Shown: positions 53,834 to 63,946, counted from the first letter of the stretch. The stretch: 64,000 nucleotides of DNA from Candidatus Pyrohabitans jungbluthii (GCA_002010065.2 MTMD02000002.1:556740-620739), one strand, 5' to 3'. Translations and numbers: made by a program. Notes: generated by a model from the sequence alone, not told the origin.

Positions 53834-55317
53834 AGATTCTTCCTCTTGATTATTTTCCTTATTCTTTCACGTTCTCTACCATACTTTCTGGTATCCTCAC
53901 GTATGCAGGGTAGTATTTTACCATCCATATCGCCTGAGTAAGGGACGCCGAAGAGGGAGAGTATGGTTGGAGCCAGGTCGAGGATGGATACCTCTTTTAT
54001 TTCTCTAATAATTACATCTGGTCCACATGCAGCAAAAATGCCATAACGCCTGTTTTCGGCGCGCCAACCAGAAGTAGATTCGAAAATACTTTCGTTGCCC
54101 ACACCACCTCTTATATGCGTGCCGGGAGCCTGATCTATTATTATGTCTGGAGCCTCAGATAAGTAACTCCCGGAATAAATTTCTTCCTTAGTGTAAACTT
54201 TTGAAGCCACTCTTTTACCGGTAGTGGGGTTCACCAAGCTCTCTAACTTCCGAATTAATTCGTTCACCAGCTCTCCTTTTTTATCATTTTCCACATTAAG
54301 ATACACCGGCCCTTGTCCGCTGGCAATCGCCACGGTATTATCCCAGTCCACCATCGGAGCTTTGCCTTCCCTCTCTACGGTTCCCGAGTCTGTGGGGAGT
54401 GATGCGACAACCGATTTAGGGATTATTTTTTTTATTATTTGTAACATTCTGAGCGTTTGAGCTAAACGCCACATATTTTGCTTTGTGATTCCCAAACTAT
54501 GAAGCAATTTAGTTGTGTACATTCTTTTTAATTTCAAATATCCTTCTTTTTCCAACCATGAGTTTATATAGAAGACCTGCTCAATCTCATTTGTGCCATG
54601 GTCTGACATGAGAAATATGTTGGTATCGCTGCCAAGAAATTTACCTATGTTTTTATCTATAATTTGCCACCCCTTTTCCACGTATTCATTATTCCAGAAA
54701 TAATGCTGCAGGGTATTTATGTAAAAAACGGTTAAATGTAGAAAATCTGGCTGGTATTCCTCTATAAGCATTTGTGCTGCGTCAAATCTGCTTTGAATTA
54801 GTTGGTATATTTCCTCTACTGCTTTTTCTTCATCTGTTTTTATATGATTTAGCCACCTCGCATTTACTCTGTAATTAAACTCTCTTTTCAATCGTGATTC
54901 TATCTCTTTAGGATAGGTGTAATCCTTTTCTCCTGCATCTGGGCCGCCGGAAACCATAAAGCCCCTTACCTTCTTTGGGGGATATGTGAGGGGCATGTTT
55001 ATAACCCCAACTGTATAACCATTCTCCCCTAAATAATCCCAGATTTCTTTATGTTTATATATCCGCTCCCTGGGGAAGTACACCCTCTTCTTCTTCAAAT
55101 CTATATTTTCCCACCAGAAGATTCCCAGCTTGCCGGGGTTCTTTCCGGTAGAATAACACTTCCAGTTGGGAGATGTCACAGGCGGCAAGCAACTCTCCAT
55201 ATCCGAGTGCACGCCCTCACGAAGAATTCTCTCAATATTGGGAAGCTTCCCCTTTTCTATCAGTGGTTTTAAAAGATTAAAGGATGCTCCATCAAGCCCA
55301 AAGACAATAGCACGCAT
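53830..55317 (-). CDS. Alkaline-phosphatase-superfamily phosphodiesterase/phosphotransferase (copy 3)
   Basis: 495 residues. First metal site VFGLDGASFNL, nucleophile region PPVTSPNWKCYSTGKNPGK with Thr, MSDHGTNEIEQ, and the C-terminal SILDLAPTILSLFGVP and MDGKILP segments. Closely similar in layout to the 533-residue copy at 44164. No secretion signal, so it may act on cytoplasmic lipid-linked or nucleotide-linked substrates. The C-terminal LGY tail has been replaced by a basic end. Confidence 0.86.
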   Translation of the reverse strand: MRAIVFGLDGASFNLLKPLIEKGKLPNIERILREGVHSDMESCLPPVTSPNWKCYSTGKNPGKLGIFWWENIDLKKKRVYFPRERIYKHKEIWDYLGENGYTVGVINMPLTYPPKKVRGFMVSGGPDAGEKDYTYPKEIESRLKREFNYRVNARWLNHIKTDEEKAVEEIYQLIQSRFDAAQMLIEEYQPDFLHLTVFYINTLQHYFWNNEYVEKGWQIIDKNIGKFLGSDTNIFLMSDHGTNEIEQVFYINSWLEKEGYLKLKRMYTTKLLHSLGITKQNMWRLAQTLRMLQIIKKIIPKSVVASLPTDSGTVEREGKAPMVDWDNTVAIASGQGPVYLNVENDKKGELVNELIRKLESLVNPTTGKRVASKVYTKEEIYSGSYLSEAPDIIIDQAPGTHIRGGVGNESIFESTSGWRAENRRYGIFAACGPDVIIREIKEVSILDLAPTILSLFGVPYSGDMDGKILPCIREDTRKYGRERERIRKIIKRKNL

Positions 55318-55329
55318 GCTGCGACTCTC

Positions 55330-56286
55330 CTAAAGTTTACCGAATAGCTTATATCTAAGTATATGGAGATTGGATATCACATATCTGTTAAAAAAATCAT
55401 AACGTCTAAAGCTATACCACGGATAGACTTTTAGAGCGTTATGGGGTAGGTCTAAGAAATATGGCTGGTACTTATTTTTCTCCCAGAGCTCCCCCGCTTC
55501 ACTTACAGTTAGGGTCTTGTACTCATATTTAGATAAGCATTTCATAAAATGTTCTCTTCTTTTAGCCTCCCACTCTCTAATCTTTCCACTCGGTGTGAGA
55601 GGTTTCCATGAATGAGTGGTGAAATATACAATGACCGGTTCTTTAATTTCCTGAGCTTTAGCTGCTAATGTCTTTATGCCTTTTTCAATTAATACATCCT
55701 CATACCTATTTTTTTTATGAATTCCTATCCCAAGTCTTATGTCTGTAACCGGAATAACAAGCACGCTTGCGCTGCCGGGTTTGGTGATATCACTGTAGCT
55801 CGGGTGATATGGAGAATCCGGGATATTATAAAACTTCTTATTCCCGATTGTTATTCCCTTGAGAGGCGAAGCATCAAATTTTATCCCAAGCTCTTCAAGA
55901 ACCCTTATGGTGTTCTCGTTTGTGAAATACCACCCTGCCCTGAAGGATTCAATATTATATCCCCTTTCTTTTAACCTATTGTAGCCAGACCTTATCTCTT
56001 TTTTGCGCCTCTCATAACTTTCTTCTTTTATGTGGACATGGAGGGAGACCTCTTGACCGTAATCGTCAATCATATCATAGAGCTTGGGGTACCTCTCAAT
56101 AATGCTGAGCTCGGGATTCGCTTGCTCCTGCATATGAAGGGTTGCATGAATGCCGTGCTCATGGAAAAACTCAAGCAAAAGAGGTAGCCCCTTCGTAAGA
56201 CCTAGGTTATTCCTGCTCGCTTCCAATTTATTGTATCTGAGCTGATCGAACTCAACATCCACGTCGGTGATTAGCCAGAGGGTCAT
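55330..56286 (-). CDS. Polysaccharide-deacetylase-like protein (NodB fold)
   Basis: 318 residues. The N-terminus WLITDVDVEF supplies the Asp pair of the NodB metal site, SLHVHIKEE the HxH-type ligands near 100, SFRAGWYFTNE the arginine/glycine loop, and HSWKP the late motif. It lies in a glycan operon, so removal of N-acetyl groups from a sugar is likely. A second, divergent member is at 61021. It overlaps the upstream GT4 by 4 bp. Confidence 0.8.
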   Translation of the reverse strand: MTLWLITDVDVEFDQLRYNKLEASRNNLGLTKGLPLLLEFFHEHGIHATLHMQEQANPELSIIERYPKLYDMIDDYGQEVSLHVHIKEESYERRKKEIRSGYNRLKERGYNIESFRAGWYFTNENTIRVLEELGIKFDASPLKGITIGNKKFYNIPDSPYHPSYSDITKPGSASVLVIPVTDIRLGIGIHKKNRYEDVLIEKGIKTLAAKAQEIKEPVIVYFTTHSWKPLTPSGKIREWEAKRREHFMKCLSKYEYKTLTVSEAGELWEKNKYQPYFLDLPHNALKVYPWYSFRRYDFFNRYVISNLHILRYKLFGKL

Positions 56287-57449
56287 TTTCGATTAATCTC
56301 CAGTAGTGTTTCATAAATCTTTCTTTGTAGCATTGCATTGGATTTTATATCTTGAGTTTCAAGTGCAAATTCCTGTGCCTTCCTACCAACTTCAACTCTC
56401 AAAGATGGGTTCTCTATAAGATAACAGAGTTTATCGGCAAGAGCTTTATGGTTCCTTACTGGGACAATAAATCCTGTTTTTTCCTCCTGGATAACATCAT
56501 CGACACCGCTAACCTCAGTTGAAATAACGGGCTTCCCTGCAGCCATGGCTTCTATCAGCACCATAGCTCTACCCTCATGGTCAGAAGGCAAAACAAAAAC
56601 ATCGCAAGCTTTGTAGTAGGCAGGTAGCTTATCATGCTCCACCTGCCCTTCAAAAACAACATTTTCTTCAATTTGTAATTTTTTAGCTAATCGCTCTAAT
56701 TTTTCTCTTTCTGGACCATCACCAACAATTAGAAGGAGTGTTCGCGGGAATTTTTTTATAACAATGGCTGCGGCTTTGAGGAGATTTGGGATGTTCTTTT
56801 CTTTGGCTAATCTACCTACAAAGAGGACTATATTATCGTAATGTGAAAATCTCCGCCTTATCTCCTCTCCACCTCTGGCATCTGAAAATTTTTTCACGTC
56901 TATATATATAGGTAATTTGAATATCCTCCTCTCCTCAATGCCCATGTTCATTATTCTCTTTTTTACCCTTTCGCTCACCACCCTTATACCGTCCGCCCTT
57001 CTCAAAACAAACTTGCCTATAACATTGAGCAGGTAGCGTATCTTCCTCTCTCTGAGCCAGTATTTATTGTCTAGGGAATCGCCATGCACCTGCACAAGGA
57101 GTGGCTTTTTATACTTATATTTGATTGCCAAGCCTACGATTCCACAAAATATTGGATCCTGAGTGGTAATTATATCTATATCTTCATTCCTGCAGATTCT
57201 CGATGCAATTCTATATGCATCCCACGTAAAGAATACTATATTCCGGGATAGAGAGGGAATAACCTCCACTTTGTCGCTTAGCTTTTGATGTCTGTACAAG
57301 GCATTCTCCCTGGGTGTGTAAGTAACACAATAAAGATAATCTAAGTGCTTCCCATACTCCACCAGTCTCTGCTGTAAGTTACCAATATGCTTTCCCTTCT
57401 CAACCGCCGCCGCAGAGGGATCAAGGCTAATCATTAACACTTTCAACAT
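56283..57449 (-). CDS. Glycosyltransferase family 4
   Basis: 388 residues. Donor domain with VLFVGRLAKEKNIPNLLKA, VGDGPEREKLERLAK, and the full EX7E motif in HEGRAMVLIEAMAAGKPV near 300. Classic GT4 architecture, retaining stereochemistry expected. It is transcribed after the GT4 at 57468 and before the deacetylase. Confidence 0.92.
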   Translation of the reverse strand: MLKVLMISLDPSAAAVEKGKHIGNLQQRLVEYGKHLDYLYCVTYTPRENALYRHQKLSDKVEVIPSLSRNIVFFTWDAYRIASRICRNEDIDIITTQDPIFCGIVGLAIKYKYKKPLLVQVHGDSLDNKYWLRERKIRYLLNVIGKFVLRRADGIRVVSERVKKRIMNMGIEERRIFKLPIYIDVKKFSDARGGEEIRRRFSHYDNIVLFVGRLAKEKNIPNLLKAAAIVIKKFPRTLLLIVGDGPEREKLERLAKKLQIEENVVFEGQVEHDKLPAYYKACDVFVLPSDHEGRAMVLIEAMAAGKPVISTEVSGVDDVIQEEKTGFIVPVRNHKALADKLCYLIENPSLRVEVGRKAQEFALETQDIKSNAMLQRKIYETLLEINRK

Positions 57450-57467
57450 TTATCACCTAATATAAAA

Positions 57468-58607
57468 TTATTTCATAACTTCTTCTAAAGCAGCAATGTG
57501 ATTTTCCCAGCTATTCTTCTCTTTAACTGCCTCATAAGCTCTTTCAGCAATGGTGTTTAAATCTTCTCTGTCTAAAATGTCCGAGATTTTTTGCTCAATC
57601 TCCCGAGAGTTGAGGTTTACCAAAAAACCAGTTTCTCCATCTTTTATTAATTCTCTGTTAGGTGGTATATCACTGGCTAAGACAGGGGTTTTACAGCTCA
57701 TAGCTTCAAGAATAACGTGAGACATACCCTCATAATACGAAGGTAAAACAAATAAATCAGAGGCACATATATATTTAAGCGTTTTGCTTTTTGGCATTCT
57801 GCCGAGCAGATAAACATTTTTTAAGTTGAGTCTCTTTATTAATTCTTCAAGATTTTTTCTGTACGGCCCCTCGCCGATAATCAAATAGTTAACCTCCTTA
57901 TCAAGATTTTTAATGGCTTCGATCACCAAATGAAAACCCTTCCAAGATACCAACCTCCCAACACTCACCAGAGTGATCCCACTCAATCCCAATTTTTTCC
58001 TGTATTTATCTTTGTCACAGGGATAAAATTCAATGGCATTTGGAATGACTTCCACAGGCGTTTTGATATTCCATTTTTTTATTATTGATCTCAGGTAATT
58101 ACTCGGTGTTATTATTTTCCTGCAGTTTTTACCTACTAGTTTTTGAAGGAATATCATTGCTGTGGTGTAGATATTAGGGCTTTTTGAATTATAAAAATCA
58201 TGCAAAAATTTGTCTGTCCATCCTCTTGGAAAAGCGATCTCCCATGCCCAGTCTCCGACGTACTTGAAATACATGGGCTTGCCGGTGAGTTTTTTTGCTA
58301 TTAGCCCCACCAAACCAGAAAGGTATTCCTGCGCATATATTACCTCGAGGTTATATTTCTTTACTACTTTTGCGCAAAGTAAACCAGCTTTAACTATACG
58401 CAAAGGGAAAGCGAGAAATTTCGGAAGCGCTGGATAGGCTTGGCGGTGAATAAAATAGCCATCCCTCTCCTCGTACTTTGGCATGCCGAAAGTGACAACA
58501 TGAACCTCATGACCCCTAAGCGTGAGGCGCTTTGCAAGCTCAGGCACATAGGTTGCAGGGCCGCCTATCTCGGGTGGAAATATTGCTACGGGTATACATA
58601 ACTTCAT
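57468..58607 (-). CDS. Glycosyltransferase family 4
   Basis: 379 residues. The N-terminus has FPPEIGGPATYVPELAKRL, a donor-domain GxG start common in GT4. LVSVGRLVSWKGFHLVIEA, IGEGPYRKNLEELIKR, and EX7E in YEGMSHVILEAMSCKTPV follow. First gene of the roughly 15-kb minus-strand run. It is divergent from the GT4 at 58696 across an 88-bp AT-rich gap with TATA-like sequence. Confidence 0.92.
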   Translation of the reverse strand: MKLCIPVAIFPPEIGGPATYVPELAKRLTLRGHEVHVVTFGMPKYEERDGYFIHRQAYPALPKFLAFPLRIVKAGLLCAKVVKKYNLEVIYAQEYLSGLVGLIAKKLTGKPMYFKYVGDWAWEIAFPRGWTDKFLHDFYNSKSPNIYTTAMIFLQKLVGKNCRKIITPSNYLRSIIKKWNIKTPVEVIPNAIEFYPCDKDKYRKKLGLSGITLVSVGRLVSWKGFHLVIEAIKNLDKEVNYLIIGEGPYRKNLEELIKRLNLKNVYLLGRMPKSKTLKYICASDLFVLPSYYEGMSHVILEAMSCKTPVLASDIPPNRELIKDGETGFLVNLNSREIEQKISDILDREDLNTIAERAYEAVKEKNSWENHIAALEEVMK

Positions 58608-58695
58608 ATAAATGCAACTCCGTCTTTAGTTGATAAAGATATATTTCACTAAAGGCAAAGATTATGTTAATAACTAAAAAGGTCGAGGAAAAGCC

Positions 58696-59823
58696 ATGAA
58701 CATATTAATGATATCGCCATATTTCTACCCCGAAATAGGTGGTGCAGAGTTTGCTGCCTATGAGGTTTCCAAATGGTTGGCGCAGAAGGGGCATAAGGTA
58801 AGAGTAGTTACAAAGCACTTTGGTGAATTTAAGGATTATGAAGTTTTAAATGGGGTTGAAGTATTTAGAGTCAGAGCAAAAAAAATTAAGGGTTTGCAAT
58901 CCCTCTCTGCTTTTCCTCAAATGCTCAGGTTATCAATGAGATTCGCCGAAGATGCTGATGTTATCCATGCGCACATCCCATATCCCAGTGCGATAATAGC
59001 CTATATTATCAAAAAAGTAAAAAATAAACCTTATTTAGTGACCTCCCAGGGATCTGAGCTACTTGATTATCCAGAAGAGAAACCTTTACGGGTAATAAAG
59101 CCGATAATTGGAGTAACCTTAAGAAACGCAGACCACATCCATGTAATATCAAGGGCGCTAAAGAATAGTATTGTAAAAAACTTTGGTGTACATCCAGAAA
59201 AAATTACTATAATACCAAATGGAGTTGATTTAAACTTGTTTAATCCATCTAGAGGAAAGAAAGACCCTCGCCGCAAGGAGAAAATTATTGTAAGTGTTTC
59301 TAGATTAACAGAAAAGAATGGTTTGGATTATTTAATAAAAGCCATGCCGGAAGTGCTTAAAAAAATTGATTCGAAGCTTATTATAGTGGGTGACGGGGAT
59401 CAGAGAAAGGATTTGGAGAACCTGATAAAAAAACTCGGGATTGAGAATAAAGTTGTGCTCAAGGGCTGGGTAAAATATGAAGAGGTTCCAAAAATCATAG
59501 CTTCTGCAGATCTCTTTGTAAGAACAAGTATAACTGAGGGACTTGGCACAGCCTTTCTTGAAGCTATGGCATGCGCTACGCCTGTGATTGGCTCGAGAGT
59601 ACAGGGGATTCTGGATATAATTCAAGATGGGTATAACGGGATTCTCGTTAGTCCTACGGACGTTCATGAGATTTCCAAGAGTATCATTAGAGTTTTAGAA
59701 GATGACAACTTAAGAGAGAGCCTAATAAAAAATGGACTAAAATTTATTGAAAAATATAGATGGGACAATATAAGCAGACAGTATCTTGAATTATATGAAA
59801 AAATATTGTCACAATCTTCTTAA
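58696..59823 (+). CDS. Glycosyltransferase family 4
   Basis: 375 residues. ISPYFYPEIGGAEFAAYEVS N-terminus, NADHIHVISRA, IIPNGVDLNLF, VSVSRLTEKNGLDYLIKA, and EX7E in TEGLGTAFLEAMACATPVIG. A GGTCGAGG-type site lies about 8 nt before the ATG. The 3' end overlaps the convergent aminotransferase gene by 15 bp. Confidence 0.92.
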   Translation: MNILMISPYFYPEIGGAEFAAYEVSKWLAQKGHKVRVVTKHFGEFKDYEVLNGVEVFRVRAKKIKGLQSLSAFPQMLRLSMRFAEDADVIHAHIPYPSAIIAYIIKKVKNKPYLVTSQGSELLDYPEEKPLRVIKPIIGVTLRNADHIHVISRALKNSIVKNFGVHPEKITIIPNGVDLNLFNPSRGKKDPRRKEKIIVSVSRLTEKNGLDYLIKAMPEVLKKIDSKLIIVGDGDQRKDLENLIKKLGIENKVVLKGWVKYEEVPKIIASADLFVRTSITEGLGTAFLEAMACATPVIGSRVQGILDIIQDGYNGILVSPTDVHEISKSIIRVLEDDNLRESLIKNGLKFIEKYRWDNISRQYLELYEKILSQSS

Positions 59824-60966
59824 TTCCTTATTTATGTTATTAGTGATAAAATCAACATCTTTTTTATTATAATTTGAATGGATGGGTAAGGTAATAATGC
59901 CATTCGCAGCACTAACTGCATTTGGATAATTTGAAACATTAACTTTAAAGGTTCTTCTGACTCGAGAGGAAAATATTATTGCATCATGCCATGTTTTATC
60001 AGCCATTATTCCTTTTTTCCTGAGTTTTTTCAAAATATGATCTCTTGCCTCAGGAACCTTAACTATTAGTGGATAACTCTGCCTCGATGATATATTATCT
60101 GTCAAAATTTTCTGTTTAATTACTTTATCTGAATATATCTTCTGATCAAACAGTCGTCCTACTCTGTTTCTGCCAGATACTTGTTCTTCAAGAGTTTTAA
60201 AAAAATAATTAAAAATCGCAAGATCAAAATCGCTGCATCTTTCAATAGGGGCTTTTCTCATACTTCCTGATTCATATACTAACCTTCTATTCTTGAATGA
60301 TTCTTTAAGCCTGAATATAATCGGATGAAAAATATCAATTATATATAGAAGCCTTAAGAGGTTTTTTAAGTTAAATGCTTCCTTTTCATACTTTACGTCT
60401 GTTAAACTATTTTTAGATATGAGAAAACCTCCTGCAATAGTTGGAAAGTATTTATACATTGAAAATATTGAAAAATCTCCAAAAGTACCTACTAATTTAC
60501 CTTTATATTTTGCCCCGAGAGCATGAGCACAATCCTCGATTAAGAGAGCATTATAGTCCTCCTTCAAATCAATAAGTGCAGAGAGATCACAGGGGTTGCC
60601 GAAGGTATGCACAGCAAGAATGGCATCTACGTCTTGCGTCATCGCCTCCTGTGTTTTCAACACGTCAATATTCAGAGTTTCAATATCTATATCAACAAAA
60701 ACCGGTTTTATTTTTTTCTGAATCAGCACATCCTCAAATATAGAGCATAGAAATGCAGGCATTAAAATTTTTTTAATTTTCTGGGTTATAACAATATGTG
60801 CAAAAGCACTTCTTGCCAGATTAAAGTCAAGAACATTCTTGGTATTAAAATAATCACTAACTTCTTGATAAAAAATATCCCTTTGTTGATCTCTTTTCTG
60901 AAGGTAACGGTAATAGATATATAAGAGTCCTTTCAAAGAGAGCGTATTTGTCTGGGAGTAGAACAT
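59809..60966 (-). CDS. DegT/DnrJ/EryC1-type sugar aminotransferase
   Basis: 385 residues from ATG 60966, placed about 30 nt from a TATA element, so leaderless; the open frame runs to 61026. ARSAFAHIVI, MPAFLCSIFEDVL, DIDIETLNID, HTFGNPCD, IEDCAHALGAKYKGK and PLP-binding Lys172 in FSMYKYFPTIAGGF. It transaminates keto-sugars, making amino-sugars, which the deacetylases and FemAB-like protein nearby could further modify. Its strand is opposite to its neighbours. Confidence 0.88.
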   Translation of the reverse strand: MFYSQTNTLSLKGLLYIYYRYLQKRDQQRDIFYQEVSDYFNTKNVLDFNLARSAFAHIVITQKIKKILMPAFLCSIFEDVLIQKKIKPVFVDIDIETLNIDVLKTQEAMTQDVDAILAVHTFGNPCDLSALIDLKEDYNALLIEDCAHALGAKYKGKLVGTFGDFSIFSMYKYFPTIAGGFLISKNSLTDVKYEKEAFNLKNLLRLLYIIDIFHPIIFRLKESFKNRRLVYESGSMRKAPIERCSDFDLAIFNYFFKTLEEQVSGRNRVGRLFDQKIYSDKVIKQKILTDNISSRQSYPLIVKVPEARDHILKKLRKKGIMADKTWHDAIIFSSRVRRTFKVNVSNYPNAVSAANGIITLPIHSNYNKKDVDFITNNINKELRRL

Positions 60967-60989
60967 AATAGAACAGTATAAGTAAGTAA

Positions 60990-61004
60990 GAGAATATAAA
61001 TATA
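60990..61004. promoter_or_regulatory. Divergent TATA element
   Basis: gagaatataaatata can act on both strands: about 26-30 nt upstream of ATG 60966 on the minus strand and of ATG 61021 on the plus strand. Confidence 0.45.
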
Positions 61005-61020
61005 ACCGGAAGGTAATTTG

Positions 61021-61845
61021 ATGCACGCGTACATCACCTTGGACGTGGACCCTGATTTTACAAACAAAAATAAAGCTTGGGAAAATGCAAGAGAAGGAAT
61101 TGAGAGGTGTCTTGCGCTCTTTAAGGAGTTTTCACTGGAAGAAAACATAACTTGGTTTGTGAACAATGCAGAGCTTGAATTTACCTCACGGAGGAGTGAT
61201 TACCTGTCAAAAATGTCTGATGGTGAAATTGCTTTACATCTTCATCTTGACAGGCCTCCATGGTCAAGCAATTATTACTATCTACCTGAAAAGGAAGAGA
61301 ATATACATGCTGCGATTAAAAAAGAGAAGAAAATGCTGGAAAGCTGGACTATTAAACATTTGGATGCACAGGTTGTTAGCTTCAGGTCTGGTGATCTTCT
61401 GACAAGCGATAAGCTTTTCAGGGTTCTTAATCGGCTGGGAATAAAAATAGACTCTTCGCTACCATCGCAATTTGACTGGAGTCTAAAAGAAATTGGCAGG
61501 AAGATTTTGAGCTACATGCCGCTAAGCGTAAAATTAGCTGTTTCCAAGATTTTGGTAAATAAACGCGCCTATCCTACACTCCCACTGGGTGCAACTCCTT
61601 TCATGATAGGGCAGGTATTGGAAATGCCAATACACGTATACGCTGGAGGGAGTAATCTCAAAAGCGGGGTTAAATGGATAAAAAAACGCACAGCGGAACA
61701 GATAAAAAGGGGTGTAAAAGACCTGGTAATTTACTGGCATCCCCATGAAATTCTAGGTAAAGAAAGAATATTTTTTGATTACATAGAATATCTTCTTGAG
61801 CAGGGATTTAATTTCAGAAAGATGGGTGATAATTATTGGAAATAG
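61021..61845 (+). CDS. Polysaccharide-deacetylase-like protein (NodB fold), second copy
   Basis: 274 residues from ATG 61021 (TTG 61018 adjacent), with GGAAGG about 8 nt before it. AYITLDVDPDF gives the Asp pair, IALHLHLDRPPW the HxH ligands near 75, FRSGDLLTS the mid-loop, and IYWHPHEI the late His. Likely a sugar de-N-acetylase. The FemAB-like gene starts inside its last 10 bp, so the two are coupled. Confidence 0.8.
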   Translation: MHAYITLDVDPDFTNKNKAWENAREGIERCLALFKEFSLEENITWFVNNAELEFTSRRSDYLSKMSDGEIALHLHLDRPPWSSNYYYLPEKEENIHAAIKKEKKMLESWTIKHLDAQVVSFRSGDLLTSDKLFRVLNRLGIKIDSSLPSQFDWSLKEIGRKILSYMPLSVKLAVSKILVNKRAYPTLPLGATPFMIGQVLEMPIHVYAGGSNLKSGVKWIKKRTAEQIKRGVKDLVIYWHPHEILGKERIFFDYIEYLLEQGFNFRKMGDNYWK

Positions 61846-62795
61846 CTACACTCAAAAACCTGAATAAAAGGAGATGGAATCGAATCGTTGCAAAGTCAGA
61901 AAATGCAACAGTATTTCATAGCCTGAAGTGGCTGACAATCCAGAAAAAAATTTTTTCACTTGAAGAAATGCTTTTATATTCAGAGACATGCATTTTTCCT
62001 ATTTTTATTAAAAGAAAAGGACCCTTTAAGATTTATGGGAGTCCAGTTCCTGAAACCGGAGCATTTTATGGTGGACCCATCTGTCTTAACAGAGAGGGAT
62101 ACATCGATGCTCTTAACCATTTTAAAAATTTGAGTGCTTTTTCGGCACTCTTTATCAAAACTCCCAATAACTTTAATATCAGCATATTCAAAGATGGGTA
62201 CAAAATAGAACCAGTAGGTAATTTCATTGTTGACCTCAAGAAAACTGAAGATGAGCTATGGATGAATTTAAATAAAAAGACACGAAATGCGGTAAGAAAA
62301 GCAGAAAAAAGTGGTGTGAAAGTTGAATTTTGCGATAGCAGTTATCTTGATGAATATTACAAAATGGTAGAGGAAGTCGCTCGGAGAAGTTCTATTGTAC
62401 CACTCCCTAAAGAATTCATGAAAGAAGTAATTGAGTCCGGACTTGGAAAATTAATTCTTGCCTTTTATAGAGACCAACCGGCTGCTGGGGGGATTTTCCT
62501 GACCTTCAAAGATACAGTAACCTACTGGGACGGTGCGTCGCATTATAAATTTCGCATATATCAGCCCTCCAACTTACTTCAGTGGGAGCTAATAAAATGG
62601 GCAAGGGAGAAATACAGCTATTACGACCTTGGAGGTGCTGGTATTCCTAGGATAACTAGATTTAAAAAAGGATGGGGTGGAAAATACGTTGAATATTACA
62701 GGGTGTATAAAGAGGGACCGTTAGCAAGAGCTGCAAGAATAGCCTATCGAAAGTTAAGATATTATCCATGGGTAAGCAGAATTTTCAGGTCTTGA
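61836..62795 (+). CDS. FemAB-like / GNAT-fold acyltransferase
   Basis: 319 residues with TTG start and GGGTGA 8 nt upstream. Two GNAT-like halves are present: FHSLKWLTIQKKIF and a FIVDLKKTEDELWMNLNKK segment leading to RNAVRKAEKSGV near 145-160, the classic FemAB/peptidyl-transfer helix. YYKMVEEVARRSSI and the C-terminal YYDLGGAGIPRITRFKKGWGG complete the signature. In bacteria the family joins amino acids to peptidoglycan or acts in exopolysaccharide loci. Here it may acylate or aminoacylate a deacetylated sugar. Confidence 0.87.
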   Translation: MEIATLKNLNKRRWNRIVAKSENATVFHSLKWLTIQKKIFSLEEMLLYSETCIFPIFIKRKGPFKIYGSPVPETGAFYGGPICLNREGYIDALNHFKNLSAFSALFIKTPNNFNISIFKDGYKIEPVGNFIVDLKKTEDELWMNLNKKTRNAVRKAEKSGVKVEFCDSSYLDEYYKMVEEVARRSSIVPLPKEFMKEVIESGLGKLILAFYRDQPAAGGIFLTFKDTVTYWDGASHYKFRIYQPSNLLQWELIKWAREKYSYYDLGGAGIPRITRFKKGWGGKYVEYYRVYKEGPLARAARIAYRKLRYYPWVSRIFRS

Positions 62796-62815
62796 GAAAT
62801 ATGTAGTGAGCAAAA

Positions 62816-63946
62816 ATGAAGATTTTGATCCTCGGCTCAAAGGAGTACCCACTGGGTACAAGTGACGACCCAATAAAATCAGGTGGCATTGAGGTTTACA
62901 CTCAGAATCTTGTAAAGCATCTAAAAGAAAAAGTGGAAAGGATAATAATTGTTACCAGACGGTTCAGAGGTACTAAAATCTATGAAATGCAGGAGAACAT
63001 TGAAATTCATCGGGTACCATGGATTAGAGGTTTTTATTTACGCAACCCAAGCTTTAACCTCTTTGCTTTTTTAAAAGCCCTATTTTTGGATTTTGATGTG
63101 ATATTGGCGCAGGGGCCGGTAGCCTCTTTTCTTGGTGCCTTGCTTTCCATCATTAAAAGAAAAAAAATTGTGGCATGCCCTGCTGGCATAGCTTATGTCC
63201 AGCCTCAATATAGGAAAATTGTTAAGAGACTTCTTTTCATTTTTGAAAAAATAACCTATCGTTGCGTTGACGCTGTGATATTTTTATCTGAAGTTGAAAA
63301 GGAACAGTTCAAAAAGAAGTTGGGTTATCTTCCAAAGCACCATTTTATAATCCCTCCGGGAATTGAAATTCTTAAAGTTTCTAAAAAAGAGGTTGAAAAA
63401 ATTAAAAAAGAGTTAGGTATCAATAAGTACACAACTTTAACTTTTGTGGGTAGGCTGATAGGCGTAAAAGGGGTTAAAGTTTTCATTCATGCTATGAAAG
63501 ACCTAAATAGAGACTTTAAAGCTGTAATTGTAGGCGATGGTCCAGATAGAAAAAAGCTTGAAAACCTCGTGAAGGAATATAATCTCGAGAATAGGGTGAT
63601 TTTCACTGGGTGGAGAGACGATGTGCCTGCGATTCTTGCAGCAAGCGATATCTTTGTTCTTCCCTCCTACTCAGAGGGCCTACCTATAGCTCTGCTCGAG
63701 GCCATGGCTGCAGGAAAAGCTTGTGTGGTTACAGATATTGGCTTACCTGTCGAGAATAGGAGAGACGCTCTCGTTGTGAAAGCAGGCGATGCAGAAAAGC
63801 TTAGAAAGGCTCTGGAAGAGCTTATTGAAAATGAAGAGCTTAGAAAGAGACTGGGTGAAGAGGCAAAGAAGAAGGCCATGAGAGAATTTTCTTGGGACAG
63901 AGCAGTAGAAATCTATCTCAAGCTCTTTAAAGAACTTACTTCCTGA
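62816..63946 (+). CDS. Glycosyltransferase family 4
   Basis: 376 residues. SGGIEVYTQNLVKHL N-terminus, LTFVGRLIGVKGVKVFIHA, VGDGPDRKKLENLVKEY and EX7E in YSEGLPIALLEAMAAGKACV. GTGA lies 6-9 nt before the ATG. It is 20 bp after the FemAB-like gene. Its 3' end overlaps the convergent epimerase by about 34 bp. Confidence 0.93.
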   Translation: MKILILGSKEYPLGTSDDPIKSGGIEVYTQNLVKHLKEKVERIIIVTRRFRGTKIYEMQENIEIHRVPWIRGFYLRNPSFNLFAFLKALFLDFDVILAQGPVASFLGALLSIIKRKKIVACPAGIAYVQPQYRKIVKRLLFIFEKITYRCVDAVIFLSEVEKEQFKKKLGYLPKHHFIIPPGIEILKVSKKEVEKIKKELGINKYTTLTFVGRLIGVKGVKVFIHAMKDLNRDFKAVIVGDGPDRKKLENLVKEYNLENRVIFTGWRDDVPAILAASDIFVLPSYSEGLPIALLEAMAAGKACVVTDIGLPVENRRDALVVKAGDAEKLRKALEELIENEELRKRLGEEAKKKAMREFSWDRAVEIYLKLFKELTS

